A stretch of DNA of 64,000 bases from Lachnospiraceae bacterium. GTDB lineage: Bacteria; Bacillota; Clostridia; Lachnospirales; Lachnospiraceae. The stretch spans positions 140,784-204,783 of the forward strand of contig JAFTXG010000022.1 in NCBI GenBank assembly GCA_017461725.1. Direction: 5' to 3'. The position numbers were made by a program, and so were the translations under genes. Under the pieces are notes generated by a model. The model made no database searches. It saw only the letters and a list, made by a program, of their open reading frames with translations, and had not been told where the DNA came from. Shown one piece after another: positions 34,543 through 43,693 of the stretch. Position 1 is the first letter of the stretch; the number at the start of each line of letters is the position of its first letter.

Positions 34543-37134
34543 ATGGATATTCAAAAATTTACACAGAATTCTCTGCAGGCAGTTCAGAATTGTGAGCGGT
34601 TGGCCTATGATTACGGCAACCAGGAGATAGATCAGGAGCATCTGTTTTACAGCCTGCTCTCTTTGGAGGACAGCTTGATCCTGAAGCTTTTGGTCAAGAT
34701 GGGCCTGCAGCAGGAGTACGTTGTTGGCTGTGCGGAGACGGTGCTGAAGAAAAAGACCCGCGTGTCCGGGCAGAATGTGCAGCTGCGCATCAGCAACGAT
34801 CTGAATCAGGTATTGATCTACGCTGAGGACGAGGCGAAGCAGATGGGGGATGAGTATGTTTCCGTGGAGCATCTGTTTTTGTCCCTGCTGGCGCGTCCGA
34901 ATAGGGAGATGAAGGAGCTGTTCCGCAGTCTGGCCATCAACCGGGAGCGATTTTTGCAGGCACTGTCCACCGTCCGCGGAAATCAGCGGGTGACTTCCGA
35001 CAACCCGGAGGCGACCTACGACACGCTGCAGAAGTACGCGGTGGATCTGGTGGAGAAGGCCCGCAAGCAGGAGTTGGATCCGGTCATCGGCCGCGATGCG
35101 GAGATTCGAAACGTGATCCGCATTCTGTCCCGAAAGACGAAGAATAATCCGGTGCTGATCGGTGAGCCCGGTGTCGGCAAGACCGCTGTGGTCGAGGGCC
35201 TGGCCGGACGTATTGTCCGCGGCGATGTGCCGGAGGGCCTTAAGGATAAGAAGGTATTCTCTCTGGATATGGGTGCTCTGGTGGCCGGTGCGAAATATCG
35301 CGGTGAGTTCGAGGAGCGTCTGAAGGCGGTCCTGGACGAGGTGAAAAAGAGCGAGGGCGGTATCATTCTGTTTATCGACGAGCTCCACACCATCGTCGGT
35401 GCGGGAAAGACCGACGGAGCCATGGACGCGGGCAATATGTTAAAGCCCATGCTGGCACGCGGCGAGCTCCACTGTATCGGTGCCACCACGCTGGATGAGT
35501 ACCGCAAATAGATTGAGAAGGACCCTGCGCTGGAGCGTCGTTTCAAGCCGGTTCTGGTGGATGAGCCCCCGGTGGAGGATACGATCTCCATCCTCCGCGG
35601 ACTGAAGGAGCGCTACGAGGTCTACCACGGAGTGAAGATCACCGATGCGGCGCTGGTGTCGGCGGCCATGCTGTCCCACCGCTATATTTCCGACCGATTC
35701 CTGCCGGATAAGGCCATTGACCTGGTGGATGAGGCCTGCTCACTGATTAAGACGGAGTTGGATTCCATGCCCACCGAGTTGGATCAGCTGTCCCGAAAGA
35801 TCATGCAGATGGAGATTGAGGAAGCCGCCCTGAAGAAGGAGACGGACCATTTGAGTGCAGAGCGATTGGATGCGCTGCAGCAGGAGCTGGCAGAGCTTCG
35901 CGAGGAGTTTGGCAGCAAAAAGGCTCAGTGGGACAATGAAAAACAGTCCGTAGAGAAACTTTCCCAGCTGCGGGAGCAGATTGAGGAGATCAACAATCAG
36001 ATCCAGATCGCCCAGCAGAAATATGATTTAAATAAAGCGGCAGAGCTTCAGTATGGAAAATTGCCCGAGCTCAAGGCACAGCTGGCCCGGGAGGAGGAGT
36101 ACGTGAAGAGCCGCGAGATGTCGCTGGTGCGGGAGAGCGTCACCGACGAGGAAATTTCCCGGATCGTGTCCCAGTGGACCGGCATCCCGGTGGCGCGCCT
36201 CACCGAGAGTGAGCGCAACAAGACCCTCCATCTGGATGAGGAACTCCACAAGCGTGTGGTTGGCCAGGAGGAGGGTGTCACCAAGGTCACTGAGGCCATC
36301 ATCCGCTCCAAGGCCGGCATCAAGGATCCCACCAAGCCCATCGGCTCATTCCTGTTTCTGGGTCCCACCGGTGTGGGCAAGACCGAGCTGGCGAAAACGC
36401 TGGCGGCGGCATTGTTCGACGATGAAAATAATATGGTCCGCATCGACATGAGCGAGTATATGGAGAAATTCTCCGTATCCCGCCTGATCGGAGCTCCTCC
36501 CGGATATGTGGGCTACGACGAGGGCGGCCAGCTGACCGAGGCGGTCCGCAGAAAGCCCTACAGTGTGGTGCTGTTTGACGAGATTGAGAAGGCACATCCC
36601 GATGTGTTCAATGTGCTTCTGCAGGTTCTGGACGACGGGCGGATCACCGATTCCCAGGGCAGAACGGTGGATTTTAAGAACACGATCCTGATCATGACCT
36701 CGAATATCGGCTCCGGCTATCTGCTGGACGGTATCGACGGAAATGGAGAGATTCGCCCCGAGGCAGAGCGGATGGTCATGGAGGAACTGAGGGCTCATTT
36801 CCGCCCCGAATTCCTGAATCGTCTGGATGAGACTATCCTGTTTAAGCCGTTGACAAAAGAAAATATTGGTGGTATCGTAGACCTGATGCTGGCGGATGTG
36901 AACCGCCGTCTGGAGGAGCGGGAGCTGACGATCTCCCTCACCGACGAGGCGAAGCGGTTTGTTGTGGAAAATGGTTATGATCCGGTGTACGGAGCCAGAC
37001 CGCTGAAGCGATTCCTGCAGAAGCATGTGGAGACGCTGGCCGCCAGACTGATTCTTTCAGATCAGGTCCACACCGGAGACACCATCGTGATCGATGTGGC
37101 GGACAGTGGATTGATCGCCCGTGCCGGACACTGA
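34543..37134 (+). pseudogene. clpB: ClpB disaggregase gene interrupted by an in-frame TAG
   Basis: One frame of 864 codons encodes a full ClpB: the N domain, first ATPase (GEPGVGKTA near 206, [14 protein letters not shown] near 276), the coiled middle domain (about 395-520), second ATPase ([19 protein letters not shown] near 606, [15 protein letters not shown]) and the C-terminal domain. Codon 323 (35509-35511) is TAG in [19 protein letters not shown], where relatives have tyrosine. One base change from TAC or TAT explains it. The rest of the frame is clean. The first product would lack the arginine finger and second ATPase; the second half lacks the first Walker A. Whether this is a true mutation, readthrough or a sequencing error cannot be decided. 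CIRCE control upstream is intact. Confidence 0.88.
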
Positions 37135-37145
37135 AAAAAGATAGG

Positions 37146-37172
37146 GTGACCGCCTGCAGACCGGGCGGTCAC
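37146..37172. other. Perfect hairpin after clpB without T tail
   Basis: GTGACCGCC (37146-37154) and GGCGGTCAC (37164-37172) form a 9-bp stem. No run of T follows, so it may protect the mRNA end rather than terminate. Confidence 0.5.
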
Positions 37173-37199
37173 AGATAGACAAGAAAGAGAGTGGAAGCG

Positions 37200-37382
37200 A
37201 TGGATACATGTGTACCTAATGATCCCTTCATGTTGCTGAGCTTTATCAATACACAGCTCAGAGACCGGTTCGGAGATCTGGATCAGTGCTGTGATTACTA
37301 CGGGATCGACCGGGCCGGGCTCGAGGAAAGCTTAAGCGCCCTCGATTATGCGTATGATCCCGAGCTGAACCGCTTCGTGTAA
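37200..37382 (+). CDS. DUF4250 domain protein
   Basis: This 60-aa protein matches DUF4250: CVPNDPFMLLSFINTQLRD at the start, then DQCCDYYGIDRAGLEESLSA and the ending YDPELNRFV. The family is small, helical and of unknown role, common in Clostridia. ATG 37200 is preferred over GTG 37191, since family members begin close to PNDP. It lies between clpB and the MoxR gene and may be co-transcribed with the latter. Confidence 0.85.
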   Translation: MDTCVPNDPFMLLSFINTQLRDRFGDLDQCCDYYGIDRAGLEESLSALDYAYDPELNRFV

Positions 37383-37418
37383 ACGGTGGTGTTTTAGTGA
37401 TTTACCACGGAGGTAAGG

Positions 37419-38390
37419 ATGAATTTAAACGAAAAGAATACGAATCTGAAAATCGCACAGCCTGACGTACAGCTCACCCTTGAGGAGCTGCGCGACAGGC
37501 TTACCGCGCAAAATTATATTGTGGATGAGGAGCTTCTGGTCACTCTGTTTGTGTCCCTGAAGCTTGGCCGCCCGCTCCTGATCGAGGGCGAGGCCGGCGT
37601 GGGAAAGACCGAGGTGGCGAAGGCCATGGCGGCGGCCCTGGGCCGTGAGCTGGTGCGCCTCCAGTGCTACGAGGGACTGGATGAGAGTAAGGCCCTGTAT
37701 GAGTGGAACTACCAGAAACAGCTGCTGGCGATCCAGGTAAACATGAATCAGGAGAGAGCGGTCGGAGCCGGAAGCTGCGAGGGCAGAAAGTCCAGCGACG
37801 AGATGACGGCGGAGCTGTTCAGCGAGAACTATCTGCTGGAGCGCCCGCTGCTCAAATCCATCCGCAGCGAGGAGCCGGTGGTCCTGCTGATCGACGAGAT
37901 CGACAAGTCCGACGAGGAGTTCGAGGCGTTCCTTCTGGAGCTGCTCTCCGAGATGCAGGTGACGATCCCGGAGCTGGGCACCGTCAAAGCCCAGTCCATG
38001 CCGTTTGTGGTGCTGACCAGTAACCACGTCCGCCCGCTGTCGGCGGCACTGAGGAGACGCTGTGCTTACCTTTACATTGATTATCCCTCCGTTGAGAAGG
38101 AGGTAAATATCATCACCAGCCGTCTGCCGGAGATTGAAAATCAGCTGGCCCGCCAGGTGGCGGAGACTGTCCGTCAGATCCGTCAGAATGAGCGCCTGAC
38201 CAGAAAGCCCTCCATCGCGGAGGCCATCGACTGGGCGGCGGCACTGATGGCGCTGGGGGTAAAAAAGATCGACCGCAAAGGGCTTACGGACACCATGGGC
38301 TTTTTGCTGAAGAATAATCAGGATATGGATGCGGTATTGCAGGATGACGAAATTATCGATGAAAAACCCGGACGGCGAAGCGCGAAGTGA
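37419..38390 (+). CDS. MoxR-family AAA+ ATPase
   Basis: This cytosolic AAA+ protein (323 aa) has Walker A GEAGVGKTEVAKAMAAALG near residue 57, Walker B VVLLIDEIDKSDEEFEAFLL near 155, and the sensor and arginine region VLTSNHVRPLSAALRRRCAY. It is of the CoxD/NorQ type. These ATPases act with a VWA-domain protein as chaperones that insert metals or activate large enzymes. The VWA partner is encoded by the next gene, which overlaps its 3' end by 62 bases. The substrate is not encoded nearby, unlike in classic cox or nor operons. Confidence 0.87.
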   Translation: MNLNEKNTNLKIAQPDVQLTLEELRDRLTAQNYIVDEELLVTLFVSLKLGRPLLIEGEAGVGKTEVAKAMAAALGRELVRLQCYEGLDESKALYEWNYQKQLLAIQVNMNQERAVGAGSCEGRKSSDEMTAELFSENYLLERPLLKSIRSEEPVVLLIDEIDKSDEEFEAFLLELLSEMQVTIPELGTVKAQSMPFVVLTSNHVRPLSAALRRRCAYLYIDYPSVEKEVNIITSRLPEIENQLARQVAETVRQIRQNERLTRKPSIAEAIDWAAALMALGVKKIDRKGLTDTMGFLLKNNQDMDAVLQDDEIIDEKPGRRSAK

Positions 38391-39666
38391 CCGTTTTTCA
38401 TGTGAACAGGGAGAAGTTTACACCAAAAATCTGACCCGTTTTATGGGGATGCTGAGAAAAAACGGCCTGGCTGTCGGTATTCAGGAGAGCCAGGACGCTT
38501 TTCGTATCATGGAGGCGGTCGGAATCGAGGACCGGAACAGCTTAAAGCTTGCGCTGCAGGCGATTTTAGCCAAGAGCGAGAAGGAGAAAGAGACCTTCTC
38601 CGCCTGCTTTGATGCCTACTTCATCTCTCAGGAGGAGTGGGAGGAGAAGCTTAAGCAGGAGCTGGAGGCCCAGACGCAGTACGAACAGCAGATGGAGGCG
38701 GCCAACCAGGAGCTGACCTTCAACGGAGAGCCCCTGAAGGTTCGCGAGGAGCTGAAGGCGGTCTATATTCAGCTCTCCGAGGAGCGCCGAAAGGAGATGC
38801 AGGAGTATCTGCAGAATTTTCCCAACCCGGTGCGCAACTCGGCGGTATTGTACACCAACTACATCAGTCATATGGTGGAGCAGCAGCTTCTGAAGGAGGA
38901 GGGCGAGCTCTACGAAAATCAGAAGGTGACGGAGGAAAATCTTCTCTATAAAAATATCGGCGATTTTTCCGAGGAGGAGGTGCCCAGAGCGCTCCAGCTG
39001 ATCCAGAACCTGACCAGACAGCTAAATAAGAAACTGTTGAACCGCAGAAAAAAGGCGGGCAAATCGGGCACGCTGGATTTTAAGCGGACCATACGCTTAA
39101 ATCTTCAGACCGGCGGCAGCTTCCGGAAGCTGGCCTACCGCCATCGGAACCGAAAGCGAAAAAAGCTGCTGCTGTTGTGCGACGTCTCCGCGTCCATGCT
39201 TCGGGTGTCGGAGTTCGCATTGAGGTTTATTCAGTCGATGAACGACACTGCCGAGGGAGCCAGGACCTTTCTGTTTTCCGAGCAGCTGCAGGAGGTGGAT
39301 GTGTTCGCCCTGCAGGACCTGGATAAATTTGCGGACCATGTGAAGGGCAGCCCCCTGTGGTGCAAGGGCACCAACATCGGCGGGATTCTGCAGAGATTGC
39401 TTCAGATGGAGCCGGCGGTGGTGGACGGCAACACCATTGTCCTGATCATCAGCGATGCTCAGACGGTTAATATTCCGCTGACCGAGTCCATGGTGGAAGA
39501 GCTGCAGGGCCGTTGCAGCCGGATATACTGGTTCAATCCCATTGCAGTCCGCCGCTGGGAGGACAGCAAGAGCATCCGCACACTGAGACCCTACTGTACC
39601 ATGCTGGGCTGCAGTACGCTGGAGGAGCTGGCTCTGGCCTGCGAGAAGGCATTGAGCGATACCTGA
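38329..39666 (+). CDS. VWA domain protein (CoxE-like)
   Basis: This is a 445-aa cytosolic protein with a long helical N-terminal half and a C-terminal von Willebrand A domain from about residue 275. The metal-ion site is visible as LLLCDVSASMLR, with the threonine in CKGTNIGGILQ and the acidic IISDAQTVN. It matches the CoxE/YehP group, the usual partner of MoxR ATPases. Start choice is uncertain: ATG 38329 has AGGA five bases upstream, while ATG 38344 and 38359 are alternatives. The overlap with the MoxR gene in another frame implies coupled translation. Confidence 0.85.
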   Translation: MRYCRMTKLSMKNPDGEARSDRFSCEQGEVYTKNLTRFMGMLRKNGLAVGIQESQDAFRIMEAVGIEDRNSLKLALQAILAKSEKEKETFSACFDAYFISQEEWEEKLKQELEAQTQYEQQMEAANQELTFNGEPLKVREELKAVYIQLSEERRKEMQEYLQNFPNPVRNSAVLYTNYISHMVEQQLLKEEGELYENQKVTEENLLYKNIGDFSEEEVPRALQLIQNLTRQLNKKLLNRRKKAGKSGTLDFKRTIRLNLQTGGSFRKLAYRHRNRKRKKLLLLCDVSASMLRVSEFALRFIQSMNDTAEGARTFLFSEQLQEVDVFALQDLDKFADHVKGSPLWCKGTNIGGILQRLLQMEPAVVDGNTIVLIISDAQTVNIPLTESMVEELQGRCSRIYWFNPIAVRRWEDSKSIRTLRPYCTMLGCSTLEELALACEKALSDT

Positions 39667-39706
39667 GGTATTATGAGAAAATTTGGGGATATCCACATTT
39701 TTTATA

Positions 39707-39721
39707 ATTTCGTCACGAAAT
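39707..39721. promoter_or_regulatory. Palindrome upstream of ftsH
   Basis: ATTTCGT-C-ACGAAAT, perfect 7-bp arms, in the 225-base gap before ftsH. A second hairpin (ATCCCTC/GAGGGGAT, 39800-39823) follows in the probable leader. The protein that would bind is unknown. Confidence 0.4.
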
Positions 39722-39891
39722 ATTCAGAGAAAAAAGCAGTAAGACCATTGATTTACGGGAACCATATATGGTAAGCTATACGATAAGGAGGACCGCATCC
39801 CTCTCACCCTTCGGCGAGGGGATGGATTTGGAGCCTGAAAAATATGCGAAGACAGTTCCGGAAGGGCTGATTTCGAAATATGGAGAATAAT

Positions 39892-41880
39892 ATGAGCGAG
39901 CAGCAGGATAACCGTCAAAATGACGGTAACCGCAATCAAAACAGTAACAATAACAAAAACAGCAATATGATCATGATGATGGTCACGGCGGCGATTGCGA
40001 CGCTGTTGCTGATCACCCTGATCAGCAGTTTTGTGAACACGGGAAATAAAGATTATGTGGCGTACAGTGAGTTCCTTGAACTGCTGGAGGAGGAGAAGGT
40101 CCGGAAGGTTCAGTTAAACGAGAGCACGCTGCAGATCGTGTTTACCCTGAAAGATAACGGGGATGTGCCAAAGGACAGCTTCGCCTATTTGATGCAGAGT
40201 GCGCCTACTTATTATACAAATATGAGCAGCTATGATATACAGCTGATCAGCCGGCTGGAGAGTGCTGAGCTGGAGGTCTTCGATGTGAAGAACAGCGATG
40301 CGAACTCCATGCTGCTGTCTATTCTGATCAGTTATGTGCTGCCCATCGCGCTGGTTTGGATCCTCATGGGCGTGATGATGCGCCGTGCGGGCGGCGGTGG
40401 AGTCATGGGCGTGGGAAAGAGCAATGCGAAGCGCTATGACATGCAGAAGGATACCGGTGTCACCTTTAAGGATGTGGCCGGTCAGGACGAGGCCAAGGAG
40501 TCTCTGGTGGAGATCGTGGACTTCCTGCACAATCCCCAGAAGTATTCCACCATCGGCGCAAAGCTTCCCAAGGGTGCTCTGTTAGTGGGCCCTCCCGGAA
40601 CCGGTAAGACGCTGCTGGCCAAGGCGGTGGCCGGTGAGGCGAAGGTGCCGTTCTTCTCCCTGGCCGGTTCGGATTTTGTGGAGATGTTTGTGGGCGTGGG
40701 TGCTTCCCGTGTCCGCGATCTGTTTAAGAAGGCCCAGGAAAATGCGCCCTGTATTATTTTTATCGATGAGATCGACGCCATCGGAAAGAGCCGTGATTCC
40801 CGCTTTGGCGGCAATGACGAGCGGGAGCAGACCTTAAATCAGCTGCTCTCCGAGATGGACGGCTTTGATACCAGCAAGGGTGTATTCATTCTGGCGGCGA
40901 CAAACCGTCCCGAGGTACTGGATAAGGCCCTGCTTCGTCCCGGTCGTCTGGACAGACGGATTATCGTGGATAAGCCCGACCTTAAGGGCCGTGTGGCTGT
41001 CCTGAAGGTACACGCAAAGAAGGTAAATCTGGATGAGACCGTTGATCTGGATGCCATCGCACTGGCGACCTCCGGTGCGGTAGGTTCGGATCTCGCGAAT
41101 ATGATCAATGAAGCTGCCATCAATGCAGTTAAGCATGGCCGTAAGGCAGTGAGTCAGAAGGATCTGTTTGAGGCGGTGGAGGTTGTGCTCATGGGCAAGG
41201 AAAAGAAGGACCGCATCATGAGCGAGCGGGAGCGCCGCATTGTCTCCTACCACGAGGTGGGACATGCGCTGGTCAGTGCCCTGCAGAAGGATTCTGAGCC
41301 GGTGCAGAAGATCACCATTGTTCCCCGAACCATGGGTGCTCTGGGGTATGTGATGAATGTGCCCGAGGAGGAGAAGTACCTGCACACCGAGGCTGAACTC
41401 CGCGCCATGCTGGTAGAGTTTTTGGGAGGCCGCGCGGCGGAGGAGCTGGTGTTTGACACCGTGACTACCGGTGCAGCCAACGATATTGAGCGGGCGACCG
41501 GCATTGCGAAAGCGATGGTCACCCAGTACGGTATGTCCAAGCGCTTCGGCCTGATGGGCCTTAGCAGCATCGAGAGCCAGTATCTGGAGGGGCGCGCGGT
41601 ACTTAACTGTGCCGATGAGACTGCTGCGGATGTGGATCAGGAAGTGATGGCGATGCTTAAGGATTCCTATGAGCAGGCCAAGCAGCTGTTGTCCGAGCAC
41701 CGTGAGGCGCTGGATAAGATTGCGGCTTACCTGATCGAGAAGGAAACCATCACCGGCAAGGAGTTTATGCGCATTCTGCGTGAGATCGAGCCGGTTGCTG
41801 AGTCTCAGGCGGAAACACCCGCATCGGCAGAGGATGCGGTCACTGTCGGTGAGACCGTGTCTGGGGATACAGAGGCCTGA
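39892..41880 (+). CDS. ftsH: ATP-dependent zinc protease FtsH
   Basis: This membrane-anchored AAA+ protease (662 aa) degrades misfolded membrane and regulatory proteins. It has two spans (about 25-45 and 138-158), Walker [19 protein letters not shown] near 233, [13 protein letters not shown], the second region of homology [19 protein letters not shown], and the zinc site YHEVGHALV near 453. The N terminus before the first span is unusually rich in Asn and Gln ([20 protein letters not shown]). ATG 39892 follows GGAG; an ATG four codons earlier lacks a good ribosome site. It follows clpB and the MoxR/VWA pair, giving a proteostasis cluster. Confidence 0.95.
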   Translation: MSEQQDNRQNDGNRNQNSNNNKNSNMIMMMVTAAIATLLLITLISSFVNTGNKDYVAYSEFLELLEEEKVRKVQLNESTLQIVFTLKDNGDVPKDSFAYLMQSAPTYYTNMSSYDIQLISRLESAELEVFDVKNSDANSMLLSILISYVLPIALVWILMGVMMRRAGGGGVMGVGKSNAKRYDMQKDTGVTFKDVAGQDEAKESLVEIVDFLHNPQKYSTIGAKLPKGALLVGPPGTGKTLLAKAVAGEAKVPFFSLAGSDFVEMFVGVGASRVRDLFKKAQENAPCIIFIDEIDAIGKSRDSRFGGNDEREQTLNQLLSEMDGFDTSKGVFILAATNRPEVLDKALLRPGRLDRRIIVDKPDLKGRVAVLKVHAKKVNLDETVDLDAIALATSGAVGSDLANMINEAAINAVKHGRKAVSQKDLFEAVEVVLMGKEKKDRIMSERERRIVSYHEVGHALVSALQKDSEPVQKITIVPRTMGALGYVMNVPEEEKYLHTEAELRAMLVEFLGGRAAEELVFDTVTTGAANDIERATGIAKAMVTQYGMSKRFGLMGLSSIESQYLEGRAVLNCADETAADVDQEVMAMLKDSYEQAKQLLSEHREALDKIAAYLIEKETITGKEFMRILREIEPVAESQAETPASAEDAVTVGETVSGDTEA

Positions 41881-41895
41881 TTGTCAGAAAAACAG

Positions 41896-41940
41896 AGCGT
41901 ATGCTGTGGGACCTGTTGCGGTCCGGGCATACGCTTTTTT
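41896..41940 (+). terminator. Terminator of ftsH
   Basis: AGCGTATGC (41896-41904) pairs with GCATACGCT (41927-41935), then TTTTTT. Confidence 0.88.
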
Positions 41941-42109
41941 GTGTGTTCAGCGAAGTGGAATTCTTAATTTTTCCGGAAAATGAAAAAGGGGATTGTTTAT
42001 TAATTTAAATAGTGCTATACTTTGAATATTCTGGAAAGATTGACCTGCGCATTGACGGCAGATAAAGACATAGAGAACAGACGAAGCTGATGGACTAGAG
42101 GAGAGAGCT

Positions 42110-42871
42110 ATGTTAAGAGAGACGCGATTGAAGCAGATCATGGACCTTCTCCACCGGGAAGGCCGGGTGGAAAACCGTGAACTGTGTAAACTGTTTGGCG
42201 TATCTGACATGACGGTCAGAAGAGATTTGGAGCTTTTGGTGGAGGAAGAGGATGTGGTCCGCACCAGAGGCGGTGCGGTGTTAAAAAGGGAGATGCGCCG
42301 TCAGACCATGGAGCGGCCCATGGATGAGCACGAGCGCTGTAAGGAGCGGATCGCGAGAAAGGCGATTGGTCTGATTGCGCCGGGACAGCGCATTTTTATT
42401 GATGCCGGAACCACTACCCGCTGGGTAGGGCGCCTGATGCCCTCCGACGGACATAATGTGATCGCGACGAATAATCTGGCAGTGGCGATGGAAATCTCCG
42501 ATTATCAGAATGTGACCGTGCTGGTGATCGGCGGCGAGCTGCAGGGAAGCAGTATGTCCTGCTTTGGATCACTGACGGAGGAGCAGATCCGCAGATATAA
42601 GCTGGATATCGCGTTTATCGGGGCGGCAGCCATCGACGATGAAGGGTTTGTCTACACCGGATTCACGTCAGAGGCCGGAACAAAGGGATGTATCATCCGT
42701 TCCGCAAAAAAGTCCTATCTTCTGGTGGAGTCCTGCAAGTTCAGTCAGGACAATCTGATGAACTTCTGCCATGTGGGGGCCATCGAGGCGATCATCACAG
42801 ATTCCGGCGTATCACCGGAGGTTGTGGAGCGGATGGAGCAGGCCGGAACCAAGGTAATCATTGCGGATTGA
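42110..42871 (+). CDS. DeoR/GlpR family regulator
   Basis: This 253-aa sugar-phosphate-responsive repressor has an N-terminal winged helix (RLKQIMDLLHREGRVENREL, CKLFGVSDMTVRRDLELL, RTRGGAVLKRE) and the DeoRC effector domain (RIFIDAGTTTRWVGR, NNLAVAMEI, VIGGELQGSSMSCFGSLT, DIAFIGAAAI). Family members usually sense a phosphorylated sugar and control a nearby catabolic operon. The neighbours here are glpP, two malate-related enzymes and glpK, so a glycerol-3-phosphate or related signal is possible, but this is inference. AGGAGAGAG precedes the ATG. Confidence 0.88.
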   Translation: MLRETRLKQIMDLLHREGRVENRELCKLFGVSDMTVRRDLELLVEEEDVVRTRGGAVLKREMRRQTMERPMDEHERCKERIARKAIGLIAPGQRIFIDAGTTTRWVGRLMPSDGHNVIATNNLAVAMEISDYQNVTVLVIGGELQGSSMSCFGSLTEEQIRRYKLDIAFIGAAAIDDEGFVYTGFTSEAGTKGCIIRSAKKSYLLVESCKFSQDNLMNFCHVGAIEAIITDSGVSPEVVERMEQAGTKVIIAD

Positions 42872-42922
42872 CCGTTATTCCGCGATTTCGGCGCCATGAA
42901 GCGTTTTTTTGATAAATTAAAC

Positions 42923-42951
42923 TTGACAGCAAAACCGTCAGGTGGTATATT
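42923..42951 (+). promoter_or_regulatory. Promoter of glpP
   Basis: TTGACA at 42923-42928, 17 bases, TATATT at 42946-42951, with an extended TGG before the -10. Confidence 0.8.
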
Positions 42952-42984
42952 AAAGACAAGTTAATAAACTGCGAGAGTAAACAG

Positions 42985-43033
42985 AGGCGATGCAATGAAT
43001 ACGGAGAGTGTTTCATTTACATCGCCCTTTTTT
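42985..43033 (+). terminator. Leader attenuator of glpP
   Basis: GGCGATGCAATGAA (42986-42999) pairs with the segment 43012-43026 (ending CATCGCC), followed by six T. It lies between the promoter and glpP, where GlpP itself could act as antiterminator. Confidence 0.8.
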
Positions 43034-43079
43034 ACTAAAACGGCTAAAAGATTAGACGATAGACGGACTGGAGAGGCAG

Positions 43080-43649
43080 ATGGGAGAGTTGAATCGGGAG
43101 ATCATTTATGCGATTTCACAGATGAAAGAGTTTGAGCGATTTCTTGACAGCGATCTTGACTGCTGTGTTTTGATGGATATGCATCTGGCACTGCTTGCGT
43201 CTATGGTTCGGGCTGCCCATGAGAGAGGGAAAAGGGTGTTCTTTCATCTGGACCTCCTTCGGGGGATCAGCGCGGATGAGTATGGATGTGAGTTCGCCTG
43301 TCAGTATCTGAAAGCCGACGGGATCATTTCATCGAAGGTCAAGGTGATTGAGGCGGCGAAGAAAAACCGAAAAACGGCGATTCTCCGACTGTTTCTGATG
43401 GACAGTAAGTCGCTGGAGAGGGGACTTACGCTGTGTAATAACTGTCAGCCTGACTATGTGGAGATCCTTCCCGGAATTGCCTGCAGTATATTGCCTTATC
43501 TGAGGACGAGAACGGCCTCAAAGCTCATGTGCGGCGGTCTGATCCGCACACCGGAGGAGCTGCATGCCTGCTTCGCAGCGGGAGCCTGTGCGGTGACCAT
43601 ATCAAAGATGGACACGATCAGACAGTACAGGGAAAAATATGATTCATAA
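43080..43649 (+). CDS. glpP: Glycerol-3-phosphate responsive antiterminator
   Basis: GlpP proteins bind glycerol-3-phosphate and leader RNA to prevent termination upstream of glp genes. This 189-aa protein is full length: VFFHLDLLRGISADEYGCEF, KADGIISSKVKVIEAAKK, QPDYVEILPGIACSILPYL, CGGLIRTPEELHACFAAGAC and AVTISKMDTIRQYR are the conserved blocks. GGAGAGG lies before the ATG. A strong terminator between its promoter and start suggests that it controls its own synthesis. Glycerol kinase is 4 kb downstream. Confidence 0.9.
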   Translation: MGELNREIIYAISQMKEFERFLDSDLDCCVLMDMHLALLASMVRAAHERGKRVFFHLDLLRGISADEYGCEFACQYLKADGIISSKVKVIEAAKKNRKTAILRLFLMDSKSLERGLTLCNNCQPDYVEILPGIACSILPYLRTRTASKLMCGGLIRTPEELHACFAAGACAVTISKMDTIRQYREKYDS

Positions 43650-43693
43650 ACGGGACATCCGTTTTGATAAACATTCCAAGGAGGATTTAGAAA

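Noticed and set aside
35509..35511. TAG as a pyrrolysine or other recoded codon
   Set aside because: No recoding element or dedicated tRNA is visible, ClpB proteins do not use such residues, and a single-base change from a tyrosine codon is simpler.
35557..37134. Second half of clpB as a separate gene with a GTG start
   Set aside because: It is in the same frame as the first half, lacks the first Walker A, and the frame is open right after the TAG; it is better read as one interrupted gene.
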